64,000 nt of DNA from Leifsonia xyli (GTDB lineage: Bacteria; Actinomycetota; Actinomycetes; Actinomycetales; Microbacteriaceae), in assembly GCA_003243275.1 (NCBI GenBank), contig QFQR01000001.1, positions 62,001 to 126,000 of the forward strand. The letters run 5' to 3'. The position numbers and the translations under genes are program-made. Of this stretch, positions 49,487 through 58,461 are shown one piece after another; positions within the stretch are counted from its first letter, which is position 1; the number at the start of each line of letters is the position of its first letter. A model generated the notes under the pieces. That model ran no database searches, was not told where the DNA came from, and saw only the letters and a list, made by a program, of their open reading frames with translations.

Positions 49487-50716
49487 CTAGGCGTCGTCCT
49501 GTGCGGGGGCGGGGGCTTGGCGCGCCTCGACAAAGGCGCTCACGACGAGCTCGCCGAGCTCGTCGATCTGCCAGGCACGGGCACCATGGGAGTCGAGCGC
49601 CGCGGCGATCGACTCGCGGGAGATGTCGGCGGGCGGCGCCCACGCGATGCGCCGCAAGGTGTCGGGGGTGAGCATGTTCTCGACCGGGATGGCGAGCTCC
49701 TCCGCGCGCGCGATGAGCGCGGCGCGCGCGAGCTTCAGACGTCGATCTGCCTCGGGGTTCTTGTCGGCCCAGACCCGCGGAGCCGGCACCCCGTCGCCCG
49801 TACCGCGCATGTTCGGCGGTGCGGCGTCGGCGTTTCCCGCTTCGACGGCGGCCCACCAGCGATCGAGCTCGCGACGGCTCGCGCGGCCCGTGAAATCCTT
49901 GAGGGCGGCCAGCTCGCGTTTGCTCTCGGGCAGTGCCTTGGCGACCGCGACGAGGGAGAGATCCGGCACCAGGCGGCCGGGCGCGGTGTCGAGCTCCCTG
50001 GCGAGCTCGTCGCGCGAGGTCCACAGGGCGCGGGCGACGGCGAGCTGCCGCGGGGTGCGCAGCGCATGCATCCCCGACAGCCGTCGCCACGGCTCCTGAC
50101 GCACGGGGGTCGTCTTCTCGAGCACCGCGGCGAACTCCTGGCGCGCGAACTCGTCCTTGCCGCCGTCGTGCAGCAGCTCGGCGATGCGGTCGCGCAGCTC
50201 GGGCAGCAGCTCCACATCGAGCGCGGCGTAGACGAGCCACCCCTGGGGAAGCGGCCGCGTCGACCAGTCGGCGGCGGAGTGCGCCTTCGCGAGGTGGATG
50301 CCGAGGAGCTCCTCGACGACCGTCGCGAGGCCCACCCGCGGCAGGCCCGCGAGCCGGGCACCGAGCTCGGTGTCGAAGATCTCCTCCGGGTCGAGGCCGA
50401 CCTCCCGCAGGCAGGCGAGATCCTGGCTGGCGGCGTGCAGGATCCACTCCTCGCCGCGCATCACCTCGGCGAGCTCCGCGAAGGAGCCGATGGCCGGCGG
50501 GTCGAAGAGGAAGGCCTCCGAGCCGCGGCGGAAGACCTGGATCAGGTACGCCCGCTGGGAGTACCGGAAGCCGGATGCGCGCTCCGCGTCGACCGCGAAG
50601 GGGCCGGTGCCGAGCGCGAGCGACTTGACCGCTTCGAGGTAGCCCTCGCGGGTGTCGATGACGTGCACCTCCGGGTGATCGGCATCGGCACTCGGCAGGA
50701 CGTCGGGCTCAGCCAC
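49487..50716 (-). CDS. rnd: Ribonuclease D-like 3'-5' exonuclease with HRDC domain
   Basis: A 409-residue DEDD-type exoribonuclease that trims RNA 3' ends. The DEDD residues appear in FAVDAERASGFRYSQRAYLIQ, HAASQDLACLREVG and the final YAALDVELLPELRD tyrosine/aspartate. An HRDC domain follows (about residues 215-290). The GTG at 50716 overlaps the DUF3000 gene's end by 8 bases, so the two are coupled. Confidence 0.92.
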   Translation of the reverse strand: MAEPDVLPSADADHPEVHVIDTREGYLEAVKSLALGTGPFAVDAERASGFRYSQRAYLIQVFRRGSEAFLFDPPAIGSFAELAEVMRGEEWILHAASQDLACLREVGLDPEEIFDTELGARLAGLPRVGLATVVEELLGIHLAKAHSAADWSTRPLPQGWLVYAALDVELLPELRDRIAELLHDGGKDEFARQEFAAVLEKTTPVRQEPWRRLSGMHALRTPRQLAVARALWTSRDELARELDTAPGRLVPDLSLVAVAKALPESKRELAALKDFTGRASRRELDRWWAAVEAGNADAAPPNMRGTGDGVPAPRVWADKNPEADRRLKLARAALIARAEELAIPVENMLTPDTLRRIAWAPPADISRESIAAALDSHGARAWQIDELGELVVSAFVEARQAPAPAQDDA

Positions 50717-51305
50717 GTGACGCCCGTCGGTGGGGGAGCATCGACACGGCATCCGACGACGGGGGAAGGCCCGCGAGCATGCAGAGCAGATCGCACCAGG
50801 CCTCGACCTGCTGGCCGATCTCGGGGCCGACGGGCGACCAGGAGGCGCGCAGTTCGAGCTGCGCGGTGTCACCCTGGCCCGCGAGCTCGCCGAAGCCGGC
50901 CGAGAGCACCTTGGTCGCGGTGCCGGATGCCGCCGTGTAGTCCGCTCCGCGGGCATCGAGGGCGTCGATGAGCCACGACCAGGCGACCTCCGCGATGAAC
51001 GGATCGACACCGATCTCGGCCTCGAGCGGAGCCTGGGCGTAGGCGACGACGCGGAACGGCCCACCCCAGGCATCCGGCTCCGAGGCGTCGTAGAGCAGCA
51101 CGAAGCGACCCGTGCCGAGCACCGAGTCGATCCCGTGCATCGTCGGACGCACGTCTGCCGCGAGAGCGATCGAGAACGGTGCGAGGCCGACGGGCGCGGA
51201 GATCTCCACCACCTCCATCTCGGGGCGGGGCACGGCGGCTCTCACCGACTCGACCGCGTACGCGAACGGCGCGGGGAGGTCGGAGTCCGACTCGGGGGAT
51301 GCCAC
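50709..51305 (-). CDS. DUF3000 protein
   Basis: A 198-residue actinobacterial DUF3000 member with PFAYAVESVRAAVPRPEMEVVEISAP, WGGPFRVVAYAQAPLEAEIG and the C-terminal WCDLLCMLAGLPP block. It is usually found just upstream of the RNase D-like gene, as here. Function unknown. It starts at GTG 51305, divergent from the hydrolase. Confidence 0.88.
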   Translation of the reverse strand: MASPESDSDLPAPFAYAVESVRAAVPRPEMEVVEISAPVGLAPFSIALAADVRPTMHGIDSVLGTGRFVLLYDASEPDAWGGPFRVVAYAQAPLEAEIGVDPFIAEVAWSWLIDALDARGADYTAASGTATKVLSAGFGELAGQGDTAQLELRASWSPVGPEIGQQVEAWCDLLCMLAGLPPSSDAVSMLPHRRASRG

Positions 51306-51373
51306 GTCGGAAAGCCTAGGATTCTCGGGAGAGGCTGCGGCGTTGCCACGCCGTCGCCGGAACGGAGGTCGTC

Positions 51374-52564
51374 ATGGCGCGCCGTCGGAGACGCACCCGC
51401 TCGCCGCTTCTCGCCGTGCTGTGGACCGTGCTCGGCGTCGGCGCGGTCGTGGGCGGCGCCATCGTGGTGCTGAGCGCCGTCGTCGCGCGCACGGTGGTCA
51501 TCCCGCCGTCGCGACGGGAGGACGACATCCGGATCCTCGGGCTCGACCCGGAGCGGCATCGGATCACGCTTGCGGCGACCCCTGACTCGCTGCTGCCGGG
51601 GGAGTACAGCTTCTGGTTCTCGGGCGACACGGGCCACGCCCGGGTCGGCGAGATCCTCTCGACGGATCGGGCGGGCGTCACGCGCGAACTGATCGGGGTG
51701 GACTTCGGCGACCTCGCCCTCGCCCGTCGCGGACGGTTCAGCGGATGGTTCTGGCTCACCCCTCGCGCCCTCGGGGTTCCCTACGAGAACGTCTCGGTGT
51801 CGACGCCGCTCGGGCCGGCGCCCGCCTGGCTGATCCCCGCGGACGACGCCGAATCGGATCGCTGGGTGATCCAGGTGCACGGGCGCGCGGTGCGGCGGGC
51901 GGAGACGCTGCGCGCGGTCGCGCCGTTCCGGGCGGCGGGCTACCACTCCCTGCTGGTCTCGTACCGCAACGACGGCGAGGCCCCGCAGAGCCCCGACTAC
52001 CGCTACGCGCTCGGCGAGCGGGAGTGGGTGGATGTGGATGCCGCGATGGCCTACGCGATCGCCCGCGGCGCGCGCGAGATCGTGCTCATGGGGTGGTCGA
52101 TGGGCGGTGCCACCGTGCTGCAGGCGCTCACCCGATCCCCGCGTGCGGCGCTCGTCACGGGCGTCGTGCTCGACTCGCCCGTCGTCGACTGGATCGCGAC
52201 GCTCGACTTCCAGGCACGCATGCGTCGACTGCCCGGCGTGGTGCGCGGGGGCGTCTTCCGCCTCATCCGGTCGAGGTGGGGTCGGGTCGTGACGGGGCTC
52301 GCGGAGCCGCTCGACCTCTCGCGGATGGACTTCGTGGCGCGGGCCGCCGAGCTCGACCGCCCGATCCTGCTGCTGCACAGCGTCGACGACGGCTTCGTGC
52401 CTGCCTCCGCGTCGATCGCGCTGGCGGCCGCGCGACCGGACCTGGTGACCTTCGAGGAGTTCACCGTCGCGCGTCACACCAAGCTCTGGAACTACGACCG
52501 CACGCGCTGGGAGGACGCCATCCGGAACTGGGTGGCGGATCAGCTCACCAGCCAGCGCGCGTAG
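51374..52564 (+). CDS. Membrane-anchored alpha/beta hydrolase
   Basis: A 396-residue protein with one N-terminal membrane helix (about residues 13-40) and an external alpha/beta-hydrolase domain. The nucleophile elbow is GWSMGG (near residue 243), HGRAV gives the oxyanion region, the acid lies near LLLHSVDDGFVP and the His near VARHTKLWNYD. It resembles S9-type or BAAT-like esterase/acyltransferase hydrolases; the substrate is unknown. Its tail overlaps the convergent RibD-like gene by 25 bases. Confidence 0.85.
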   Translation: MARRRRRTRSPLLAVLWTVLGVGAVVGGAIVVLSAVVARTVVIPPSRREDDIRILGLDPERHRITLAATPDSLLPGEYSFWFSGDTGHARVGEILSTDRAGVTRELIGVDFGDLALARRGRFSGWFWLTPRALGVPYENVSVSTPLGPAPAWLIPADDAESDRWVIQVHGRAVRRAETLRAVAPFRAAGYHSLLVSYRNDGEAPQSPDYRYALGEREWVDVDAAMAYAIARGAREIVLMGWSMGGATVLQALTRSPRAALVTGVVLDSPVVDWIATLDFQARMRRLPGVVRGGVFRLIRSRWGRVVTGLAEPLDLSRMDFVARAAELDRPILLLHSVDDGFVPASASIALAAARPDLVTFEEFTVARHTKLWNYDRTRWEDAIRNWVADQLTSQRA

Positions 52565-53259
52565 AGCCCTCCTGCGTCGTCGATCATCAGGCTCGCGAGC
52601 TCGAGCGGGGTGCTCGGATGCGACCGGCCGCCGAGCACGGGAAGCCCGCCGCCGGTGAGGCGCGGGCTCGTCGACAGGCACAGCTCGCCGACGAGCCCAG
52701 CGGCCAGGAGCTCGCCGGCGAGCGCCGGGCCTCCCTCGCACACGATGCGCGGGGCGCCCGCGTCGGCGAGCGCCGCGAGCGCGACGGCGGGATCGATCCT
52801 GCCTGCGGCATCCGCGGGCAGCGCGATGAAGGTGTGCGGTGCCGCGAGGGTCTCGGCGGTGCGGGCTCGGGCGGTCTCGGGCCCGAGCACGAGCAGCTTC
52901 TCGGGGTCGTCGACCTCCCCTGGTCGGGCGCCGCGGTAGTCGCCGGAGGCGGTGAGCGTCGCGAGCCGGGCGGTGCGCGGAAGCAGATAGCCCTCGGCGC
53001 GGAGACTCGCCGCGCCGACCAGGACGACGTCGCTCTCGGCGCGGATCGCGCCGAGCACCGCGCGATCCGCACGGCTGGAGAGCGTCTCGGAGGTGCCGTC
53101 GTCGCCGCGGGCGCTGCCGTCGACGCTCGCGATGAGGTTCACCCGGATGCCGGGGGCGCCCTTCGCGCGCCGGTACAGCAGCCGCAGGCGCTCCCGCGTG
53201 TCCGGCTCGCCGACCGCGATCGGCTCGCCCGGGTGCGGATGCACCTGCCGCAGGATCAC
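52540..53259 (-). CDS. RibD C-terminal-like pyrimidine reductase family protein
   Basis: A 239-residue protein of the DHFR/RibD_C fold: VNLIASVDGSARGDDGTSE (NADPH/substrate start), DVVLVGAASLRAEGY and VCEGGPALAGELLAAGLVGELCL. Such stand-alone proteins are often annotated as pyrimidine or dihydrofolate reductase family, and the real substrate is not known. GTG 53259 overlaps the sufE stop (GTGA), so it is translated after sufE. Confidence 0.82.
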   Translation of the reverse strand: MILRQVHPHPGEPIAVGEPDTRERLRLLYRRAKGAPGIRVNLIASVDGSARGDDGTSETLSSRADRAVLGAIRAESDVVLVGAASLRAEGYLLPRTARLATLTASGDYRGARPGEVDDPEKLLVLGPETARARTAETLAAPHTFIALPADAAGRIDPAVALAALADAGAPRIVCEGGPALAGELLAAGLVGELCLSTSPRLTGGGLPVLGGRSHPSTPLELASLMIDDAGGLYARWLVS

Positions 53260-53723
53260 GCGGCCGTCTTCTCGCGCACCTGCCGCTGGGTGCGCCCGAG
53301 CAGCCCCGACATCCCGCGGATCCGCAGCGGGCTCACGGCTTCGGTGAGCCCGATCGTGAGCGGGTAGTCGGCGGGCACGGCGAGCACCTCATCGACCGTG
53401 AGCCCTGCGAGACCCTGCACGAGGATCGACGCGAAGCCGCGGGTGGTCGGTGCCTCGCGCGGCGCCGTCGCGTGCAGGTGCACGATGCCCTCGTCGTCGA
53501 TCTCCACGAAGATGTACACCGGCGACTGGCACTCCTCGACGCGCTCGAGGAGATCCGGGTGGTCGGCGAACCGCGCGGGCAGTTCGGGCAACTCATGGGA
53601 GAACTCGAGCAGCAGCTGAAGGCGATCCGGCTGCGACAGCGCGAGGAAGTCGTCGCGGATCTCGGCGAGCTTCGCGGGGAGCTCCCCGCTCACGGGGCCA
53701 CCACCCGTGCGGATGTCCGTCAC
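53256..53723 (-). CDS. sufE: SufE-family sulfur acceptor
   Basis: A 155-residue SufE-like protein that accepts persulfide sulfur from a cysteine desulfurase, with the acceptor cysteine in ERVEECQSPVYIFVE. The N-terminal LAEIRDDFLALSQPDRLQLLLEF and the later RGFASILVQGLAGLT are family blocks. No sufS or other Fe-S assembly gene is near; it is coupled instead to the rhodanese-like sseA gene, whose stop directly abuts the GTG 53723 start. Confidence 0.93.
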   Translation of the reverse strand: MTDIRTGGGPVSGELPAKLAEIRDDFLALSQPDRLQLLLEFSHELPELPARFADHPDLLERVEECQSPVYIFVEIDDEGIVHLHATAPREAPTTRGFASILVQGLAGLTVDEVLAVPADYPLTIGLTEAVSPLRIRGMSGLLGRTQRQVREKTAA

Positions 53724-54638
53724 TCAGCGCGCCGGAACGTCGCCGGGCTCGGCTCCTCGGACGATCGGCACGCGCACCGCGCTGCCCCACTCGGTCCACG
53801 AGCCGTCGTAGTTGCGCACTCCCTCGAAGCCGAGAAGGTGGGTGAGCACGAACCAGGTGTGGCTCGAGCGCTCACCGATCCGGCAGTAGGCGATCACGCT
53901 GTCGCCGTCCTTCAGGCCGGCGCCGTCGCGGTAGATGGCGTCGAGCTCGGGGCGGGGCTTGAACGATCCGTCGTCGGCGACCGCCTTCGCCCACGGCACG
54001 TTCTGCGCGCTCGGGATGTGACCGGCGCGCAGCGCGCCCTCCTCCGGGTAGGCGGGAGCCGAGGTGCGCTCGCCCACGTACTCCTCGGGGGAGCGCACGT
54101 CGATGAGGCCCCGGCTCTCGGGGGCCAGCTCGAGGTGCGCCAGCACGTCCTCGCGGAACGCGCGCACGGCGGCGTCATCCCGCTCGACGACGGGGTAGTC
54201 GACGGCATCCCGCGCAGCGACCTCGGTCGTGTAGGCGCGTCCCTCGGCCTCCCACTTGGCGCGACCGCCATCGAGCAGCCGCACATCCTCGTGACCGAAG
54301 AGGGTGAAGACCCAGAGCGCGTAGGCGGCCCACCAGTTGTTCTTGTCGCCGTAGATGACGATGGTGTCGTCGCGGGAGATGCCGCGGCCGCCGAGCAGCT
54401 TCGCGAAGCCCGCGCCGTCGAGGTAGTCGCGTTCGACGGGGTCGTTGAGGTCGGTGTGCCAGTCGATCTTGACGGCGCCCTCGATGTGGCCCGTCTCGTA
54501 GAGCAGCACGTCTTCGTCGGACTCGACGACGACGAGGCCCGCGTCGCCCAGGTGCTCGGCGAGCCACTCGGTGCTCACCAGCCGTTCCGGATGCGCGAAG
54601 GCGGTGAAGGCGGGGTTCGGGTCGGTCGCGACGGCCAT
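53724..54638 (-). CDS. sseA: Sulfurtransferase, tandem rhodanese domains
   Basis: A 304-residue protein with two rhodanese domains. The first (about 1-140) is inactive, as usual, with [12 protein letters not shown]. The second has the catalytic loop [15 protein letters not shown] with the persulfide cysteine. The CRIGERS loop is typical of actinobacterial thiosulfate:cyanide sulfurtransferases. It is cytoplasmic. It directly abuts sufE, suggesting sulfur relay between the two. Confidence 0.93.
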   Translation of the reverse strand: MAVATDPNPAFTAFAHPERLVSTEWLAEHLGDAGLVVVESDEDVLLYETGHIEGAVKIDWHTDLNDPVERDYLDGAGFAKLLGGRGISRDDTIVIYGDKNNWWAAYALWVFTLFGHEDVRLLDGGRAKWEAEGRAYTTEVAARDAVDYPVVERDDAAVRAFREDVLAHLELAPESRGLIDVRSPEEYVGERTSAPAYPEEGALRAGHIPSAQNVPWAKAVADDGSFKPRPELDAIYRDGAGLKDGDSVIAYCRIGERSSHTWFVLTHLLGFEGVRNYDGSWTEWGSAVRVPIVRGAEPGDVPAR

Positions 54639-54774
54639 GGTGTTTCTCTCCTTGCGGGTAGGCTTTCCACGTCCAGGGTAGGCAGCAACCTCCCCGACCC
54701 GCAGGCGTGCCGTAAGAGTCTGACACAGTCACGCAGCACTCCATCCGCCCGCCGTGTCCAGCCGAAGGCCCCGT

Positions 54775-55785
54775 ATGCCGCAGCCCGCCGCATCCCTCCT
54801 CGACCGCGCACCGGAGTTGTCCGGTGCCGAGATGGCGGCCTCGCTCGTGCCGCCCCGCCAGTTCGCGGGGGCGACCCTGGAGAGCTACCGGCCCGACCCG
54901 GACTTCCCCTCGCAGGCGGAGGCCGTCGCCAAGGTGCGCGCTTTCGCGGAGGCGCTCCGCGGCGGAGGCGGAGGCAGCCGCGGGCTCTTCGGTCGGCGTC
55001 GCGCAGCCGAGACCAAGCCCGGCATCTACCTCGACGGCGGTTTCGGCGTCGGCAAGACCCACCTGCTGGCTGCGCTCTGGCATCTCTCACCCGGCCGCAG
55101 CTACTTCGGCACCTTCATCGAGTACACGGCTCTGGTCGGCGCGCTCGGCTACGCGAACGCGGTCGAGCTGCTGCGCGGCGCCTCCTTCGTCGCGATCGAC
55201 GAGTTCGAGCTCGACGACCCGGGCGACACCATGATGATGACGCGACTGCTCGGCGAGCTCGCGGCAGGGGGCACGCGGATCGCGGCGACCTCGAACACCC
55301 CGCCGAACGCGCTCGGCGAGGGCCGTTTCGCCGCCGTCGACTTCCTGCGCGAGATCCAGGCGCTCTCGGATCGTTTCGAGATCGTCCGGATCGACGGCCT
55401 CGACTACCGCAGGCGCGAGGTCGAAGGGCACGCCGCGGTGACCCCCGAGGCGGAACTCGGGACAGCGCTCGAGAGGATCGGCGGCGAGACGACGCTCGAC
55501 GACTTCGACGCGCTGCTGGCGCATCTCGCGCGCGTGCACCCCTCCCGCTATGTGGCGATGATCGACGGTCTCAGCGCCGTGGGGCTGCGCGAGGTGCACA
55601 CCCTCGTCGACCAGGCGGATGCGCTGCGCTTCGTGGCGTTCGTCGACCGGCTCTACGACGAGCAGGTGCGGGTGGTGGCATCCGGAACCCCCCTCGATGA
55701 GGTGTTCGGCACCGAGATGATGGCGGGCGGCTACCGCAAGAAGTACCTGCGGGCGATCTCGCGGCTCATCGCTCTGACGAGCTGA
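54775..55785 (+). CDS. zapE: ZapE/AFG1-like ATPase
   Basis: A 336-residue P-loop ATPase of the ZapE/AFG1 family, which interacts with the Z-ring in proteobacteria. Walker A is GGFGVGKTHLLAAL, Walker B SFVAIDEFELDDPGD, and further family blocks are TRIAATSNTPPNALGEGRF and HPSRYVAMIDGL. GTG 54754 would add 7 residues; ATG 54775 starts MPQPAASLLDR, which I prefer. Its tail overlaps the convergent nhaA end by 20 bases. Confidence 0.9.
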   Translation: MPQPAASLLDRAPELSGAEMAASLVPPRQFAGATLESYRPDPDFPSQAEAVAKVRAFAEALRGGGGGSRGLFGRRRAAETKPGIYLDGGFGVGKTHLLAALWHLSPGRSYFGTFIEYTALVGALGYANAVELLRGASFVAIDEFELDDPGDTMMMTRLLGELAAGGTRIAATSNTPPNALGEGRFAAVDFLREIQALSDRFEIVRIDGLDYRRREVEGHAAVTPEAELGTALERIGGETTLDDFDALLAHLARVHPSRYVAMIDGLSAVGLREVHTLVDQADALRFVAFVDRLYDEQVRVVASGTPLDEVFGTEMMAGGYRKKYLRAISRLIALTS

Positions 55786-56926
55786 GCCGCGCGCGGCGCG
55801 CCACCAGCATCGTGGTCGTTCCGCCGATGAGGAGCGCGAGGAGCGACCCGCCCAGCACCGCGAGGGTCGCGGAGGCGACGAGTCGCGGCTCGCCGCGGAA
55901 CGCCAGCTCGGCCATCAGCAGCGAGATCGTGAAGCCGACGCCGCCGAGGCTGGCGATCACGAGGATCTCGGGCACCCGCAACGCAGCGGAGCGCTCCGCC
56001 GCGGGTGCCATCCGCTGGGCGATGAGGGCACCCGCCGTGATCCCGACGAGCTTTCCGATCGGCAGCGCGACGAACACACCCCAGAACACATCCCCGAGGC
56101 CGCCGTCGCGCACCTCGGGGATCGCGACCATCGCCGCGCTGAAGGCGAAGAGCGGCAGCACGAGGGCGTTGACCCACGGCTCGAGGGCGTGCCGCGTCGG
56201 GCGGGCGGATGCGGGCGAGAACACGAAGCCGAGGGCGACGCCGGCGATCGTCGGGTGCACACCGGAGGAGTACACGAGCACCCAGGCCGTGATGCCGAGC
56301 ACGACGAGCGCCGTGCCGCGCACGCCCCGGGGGAGCGAACGCCGCGCGCTGATCCAGCCGAAGGCGGCGATGATCGGCACCGCGAGCAGCAGCGGCGCGG
56401 GCACGAGGTCCTGGGTGAAGAACGCGGCGATGATGGCGATCGCGATGAGGTCGTCGAGCACCGCGAGCGCGAGCAGGAAGGCCCGCACCCGCCGCGGGAG
56501 ACCCCGGCCGAGCAGTGCGAGCACCCCGAGCGCGAAGGCGATGTCGGTCGCGGTCGGGATGGGCCATCCGACGCCTGCACTCGGGTCGCGCACGATCGCG
56601 AGGTAGACGAGTGCGGGCACGACGACCCCGCCGAGCGCCGCGATCGCCGGGGCGAGTGCGGTGCGCGGGGTGGCGAGCTCGCCTCGCGTCAGCTCGTGGC
56701 GCAACTCGATGGCCACGACGAGGAAGAAGAGGGTGAGCAGGCCGTCGGCGATCCAATGCCCGGGGGAGAGGTCGAGCACGGCGACCCCCGTGCTCGGATG
56801 AGCGTCCCGGATGCCGATGGCGGTCGCGCCGAGGGGCGAGTTCGCCAGCAGCAGTCCCGCTGCGGCGGCGCAGGCCAACAGCACGGCTGTGGCGCGTTCG
56901 GAGCGGAAAAGCTGCACGGTACCCAT
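55766..56926 (-). CDS. nhaA: Na+/H+ antiporter NhaA
   Basis: The 386-residue membrane antiporter exports sodium in exchange for protons. It has about 12 helices, the TATDIAFALGVLALLG assembly helix and the ion-binding aspartate pair in LALAVLDDLIAIAII. The late block VGFTISLLMAELAF is also present. It starts at ATG 56926, divergent from amtB. Confidence 0.95.
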   Translation of the reverse strand: MGTVQLFRSERATAVLLACAAAAGLLLANSPLGATAIGIRDAHPSTGVAVLDLSPGHWIADGLLTLFFLVVAIELRHELTRGELATPRTALAPAIAALGGVVVPALVYLAIVRDPSAGVGWPIPTATDIAFALGVLALLGRGLPRRVRAFLLALAVLDDLIAIAIIAAFFTQDLVPAPLLLAVPIIAAFGWISARRSLPRGVRGTALVVLGITAWVLVYSSGVHPTIAGVALGFVFSPASARPTRHALEPWVNALVLPLFAFSAAMVAIPEVRDGGLGDVFWGVFVALPIGKLVGITAGALIAQRMAPAAERSAALRVPEILVIASLGGVGFTISLLMAELAFRGEPRLVASATLAVLGGSLLALLIGGTTTMLVARRARLSSSER

Positions 56927-57005
56927 CTTTTCATGCGTGTGCGGGGAGGATTCGCGGCACAGTCGAAGTGACCGGAAATCTGATGTTTACATCCGCGCTC
57001 GGGCC

Positions 57006-57043
57006 GTAACACTCGCGAAACGTACCGCGCGTCGAAACGAAAC
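57006..57043 (+). promoter_or_regulatory. GlnR operator of amtB
   Basis: GTAAC (57006-57010), n6, GAAAC (57017-57021), 17 bases, GAAAC (57039-57043). Three of the four GlnR half-sites are exact and in correct phase; the third half-site (57028-57032) is degenerate, and an extra GAAAC overlaps at 57034. It lies 86 bases before the amtB start. Confidence 0.75.
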
Positions 57044-57128
57044 GTGCCCCTCCCAAACTGAGCGCGTACCCGAAGGACCGCGTGGAGCACACCCGCGGGT
57101 CCGATGCAACGAGAGAGGTAACAACCAC

Positions 57129-58364
57129 ATGGATAGCGGCAACTTCGCTTGGTCCATCACAGCGACGGCACTCGTCCTGTTCATGACCCCCGGCGTGGCC
57201 TTCTTCTACGGCGGACTGGTCAAGGCCAAGAGCGTCGTCAGCATGATGATGATGAGCTTCGGTGCTCTTGGTCTCGTCAGCGTGCTCTGGATTCTCTACG
57301 GCTTCAACATGAGTTCCGTCGGCGACGGCAACCCCTTCCTGGCCGGTAACCCGTTCTCGGACTTCGGTCTGCAGAACCTGGCGAGCTCCGAGGGCGGAAG
57401 CTCGGCACTCGTCGGCGCGACCTACGGCGCGACCTTCGCCATCATCACCGTGGCGCTCATCTCGGGCGCGATCGCCGACCGCGCCAAGTTCGGCGCCTGG
57501 CTGATCTTCGCCGGGATCTGGGCGACGCTCGTCTACTTCCCGGTCGCGGCCTGGGTGTGGGGTGGCGGTTGGATCATGCAGCTCGGCGAATGGTGGGGCA
57601 CCCCGAACGTCATCGACTACGCGGGCGGCACCGCCGTCCACATCAACGCCGGTGCAGCCGCTCTTGCTCTCGCGCTCGTGCTCGGCAAGCGGGTGGGCTT
57701 CGCCAAGGGCATCCAGAAGCCGCACAACGTGCCGCTCACCCTGCTCGGCGCGGCGATCCTGTGGTTCGGCTGGTTCGGGTTCAACGCCGGCGCCGAGGGC
57801 ACCTTCGGCCTGCTCGGCCCGGACAACACCGGCGCGGGACTCATCGTCGTCAACACGCTCGGTGCGACCGCCGCGGCGATCCTCGGATGGCTCGTGATCG
57901 AGAAGATCAAGGACGGCAAGGCCACCTCGGTGGGTGCCGCGTCGGGTGCCGTCGCGGGTCTCGTCGCGATCACCCCGTCCTGCGCGAACCTCAGCCCGGT
58001 GTGGGCGCTCGTGCTCGGCGTCGTCGCCGGCGCCGTCTGCGCCCTCGCGGTCGAGCTGAAGTTCAAGCTCGGATTCGACGACTCGCTCGACGTCGTGGGC
58101 ATCCACATGGTCGGCGGCATCCTCGGAACCCTCTACCTGGGCTTCTTCGCGGTCAACACCGGTCTCTTCACCGGTGGTGACGGCGGGCAGCTGCTGGTGC
58201 AGGCCGTCGCGGCCTTCGGGGTGCTGATCTACTCCTTCGTGGTCGCCTACGTGATCGGATTCGCGATCGAGAAGACCATCGGATTCCGCATCAAGAGCGA
58301 AGACGAGCTCGCCGGGGTCGACACGGTCGTGCACGGCGAAGAGGGCTACGCGCTGGCTGACTGA
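57129..58364 (+). CDS. amtB: Ammonium transporter
   Basis: A 411-residue Amt/Mep channel with 11 helices that passes ammonia/ammonium. It has FFYGGLVKAKSVVSMMMMSF, the SGAIADRAKFGAWL signature region, and the two pore histidines in IDYAGGTAVHINAG and VVGIHMVGGILGTLYLG. A phenylalanine gate and the TPSCANLSPVWAL block are also present. The ATG at 57129 has AGAGAGG about 10 bases upstream and a GlnR operator before it. No glnK follows; instead an Amt-like paralogue does. Confidence 0.96.
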   Translation: MDSGNFAWSITATALVLFMTPGVAFFYGGLVKAKSVVSMMMMSFGALGLVSVLWILYGFNMSSVGDGNPFLAGNPFSDFGLQNLASSEGGSSALVGATYGATFAIITVALISGAIADRAKFGAWLIFAGIWATLVYFPVAAWVWGGGWIMQLGEWWGTPNVIDYAGGTAVHINAGAAALALALVLGKRVGFAKGIQKPHNVPLTLLGAAILWFGWFGFNAGAEGTFGLLGPDNTGAGLIVVNTLGATAAAILGWLVIEKIKDGKATSVGAASGAVAGLVAITPSCANLSPVWALVLGVVAGAVCALAVELKFKLGFDDSLDVVGIHMVGGILGTLYLGFFAVNTGLFTGGDGGQLLVQAVAAFGVLIYSFVVAYVIGFAIEKTIGFRIKSEDELAGVDTVVHGEEGYALAD

Positions 58365-58385
58365 TCGGCGCGAGCGAACCCGGCG

Positions 58386-58417
58386 CGGGGCGCCGTCTCT
58401 TCGGAGGCGGCGCCCCG
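58386..58417 (+). terminator. UUCG-loop terminator after amtB
   Basis: A 14-base stem (58386-58399 with 58404-58417, one G-T pair) closed by a TTCG tetraloop, 22 bases after the amtB stop. TATCG follows instead of a clear T-run. Confidence 0.75.
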
Positions 58418-58461
58418 TATCGTTGGCTCGTTCCGTTGTCCCGAACCCGCCCGGAGAGGGC

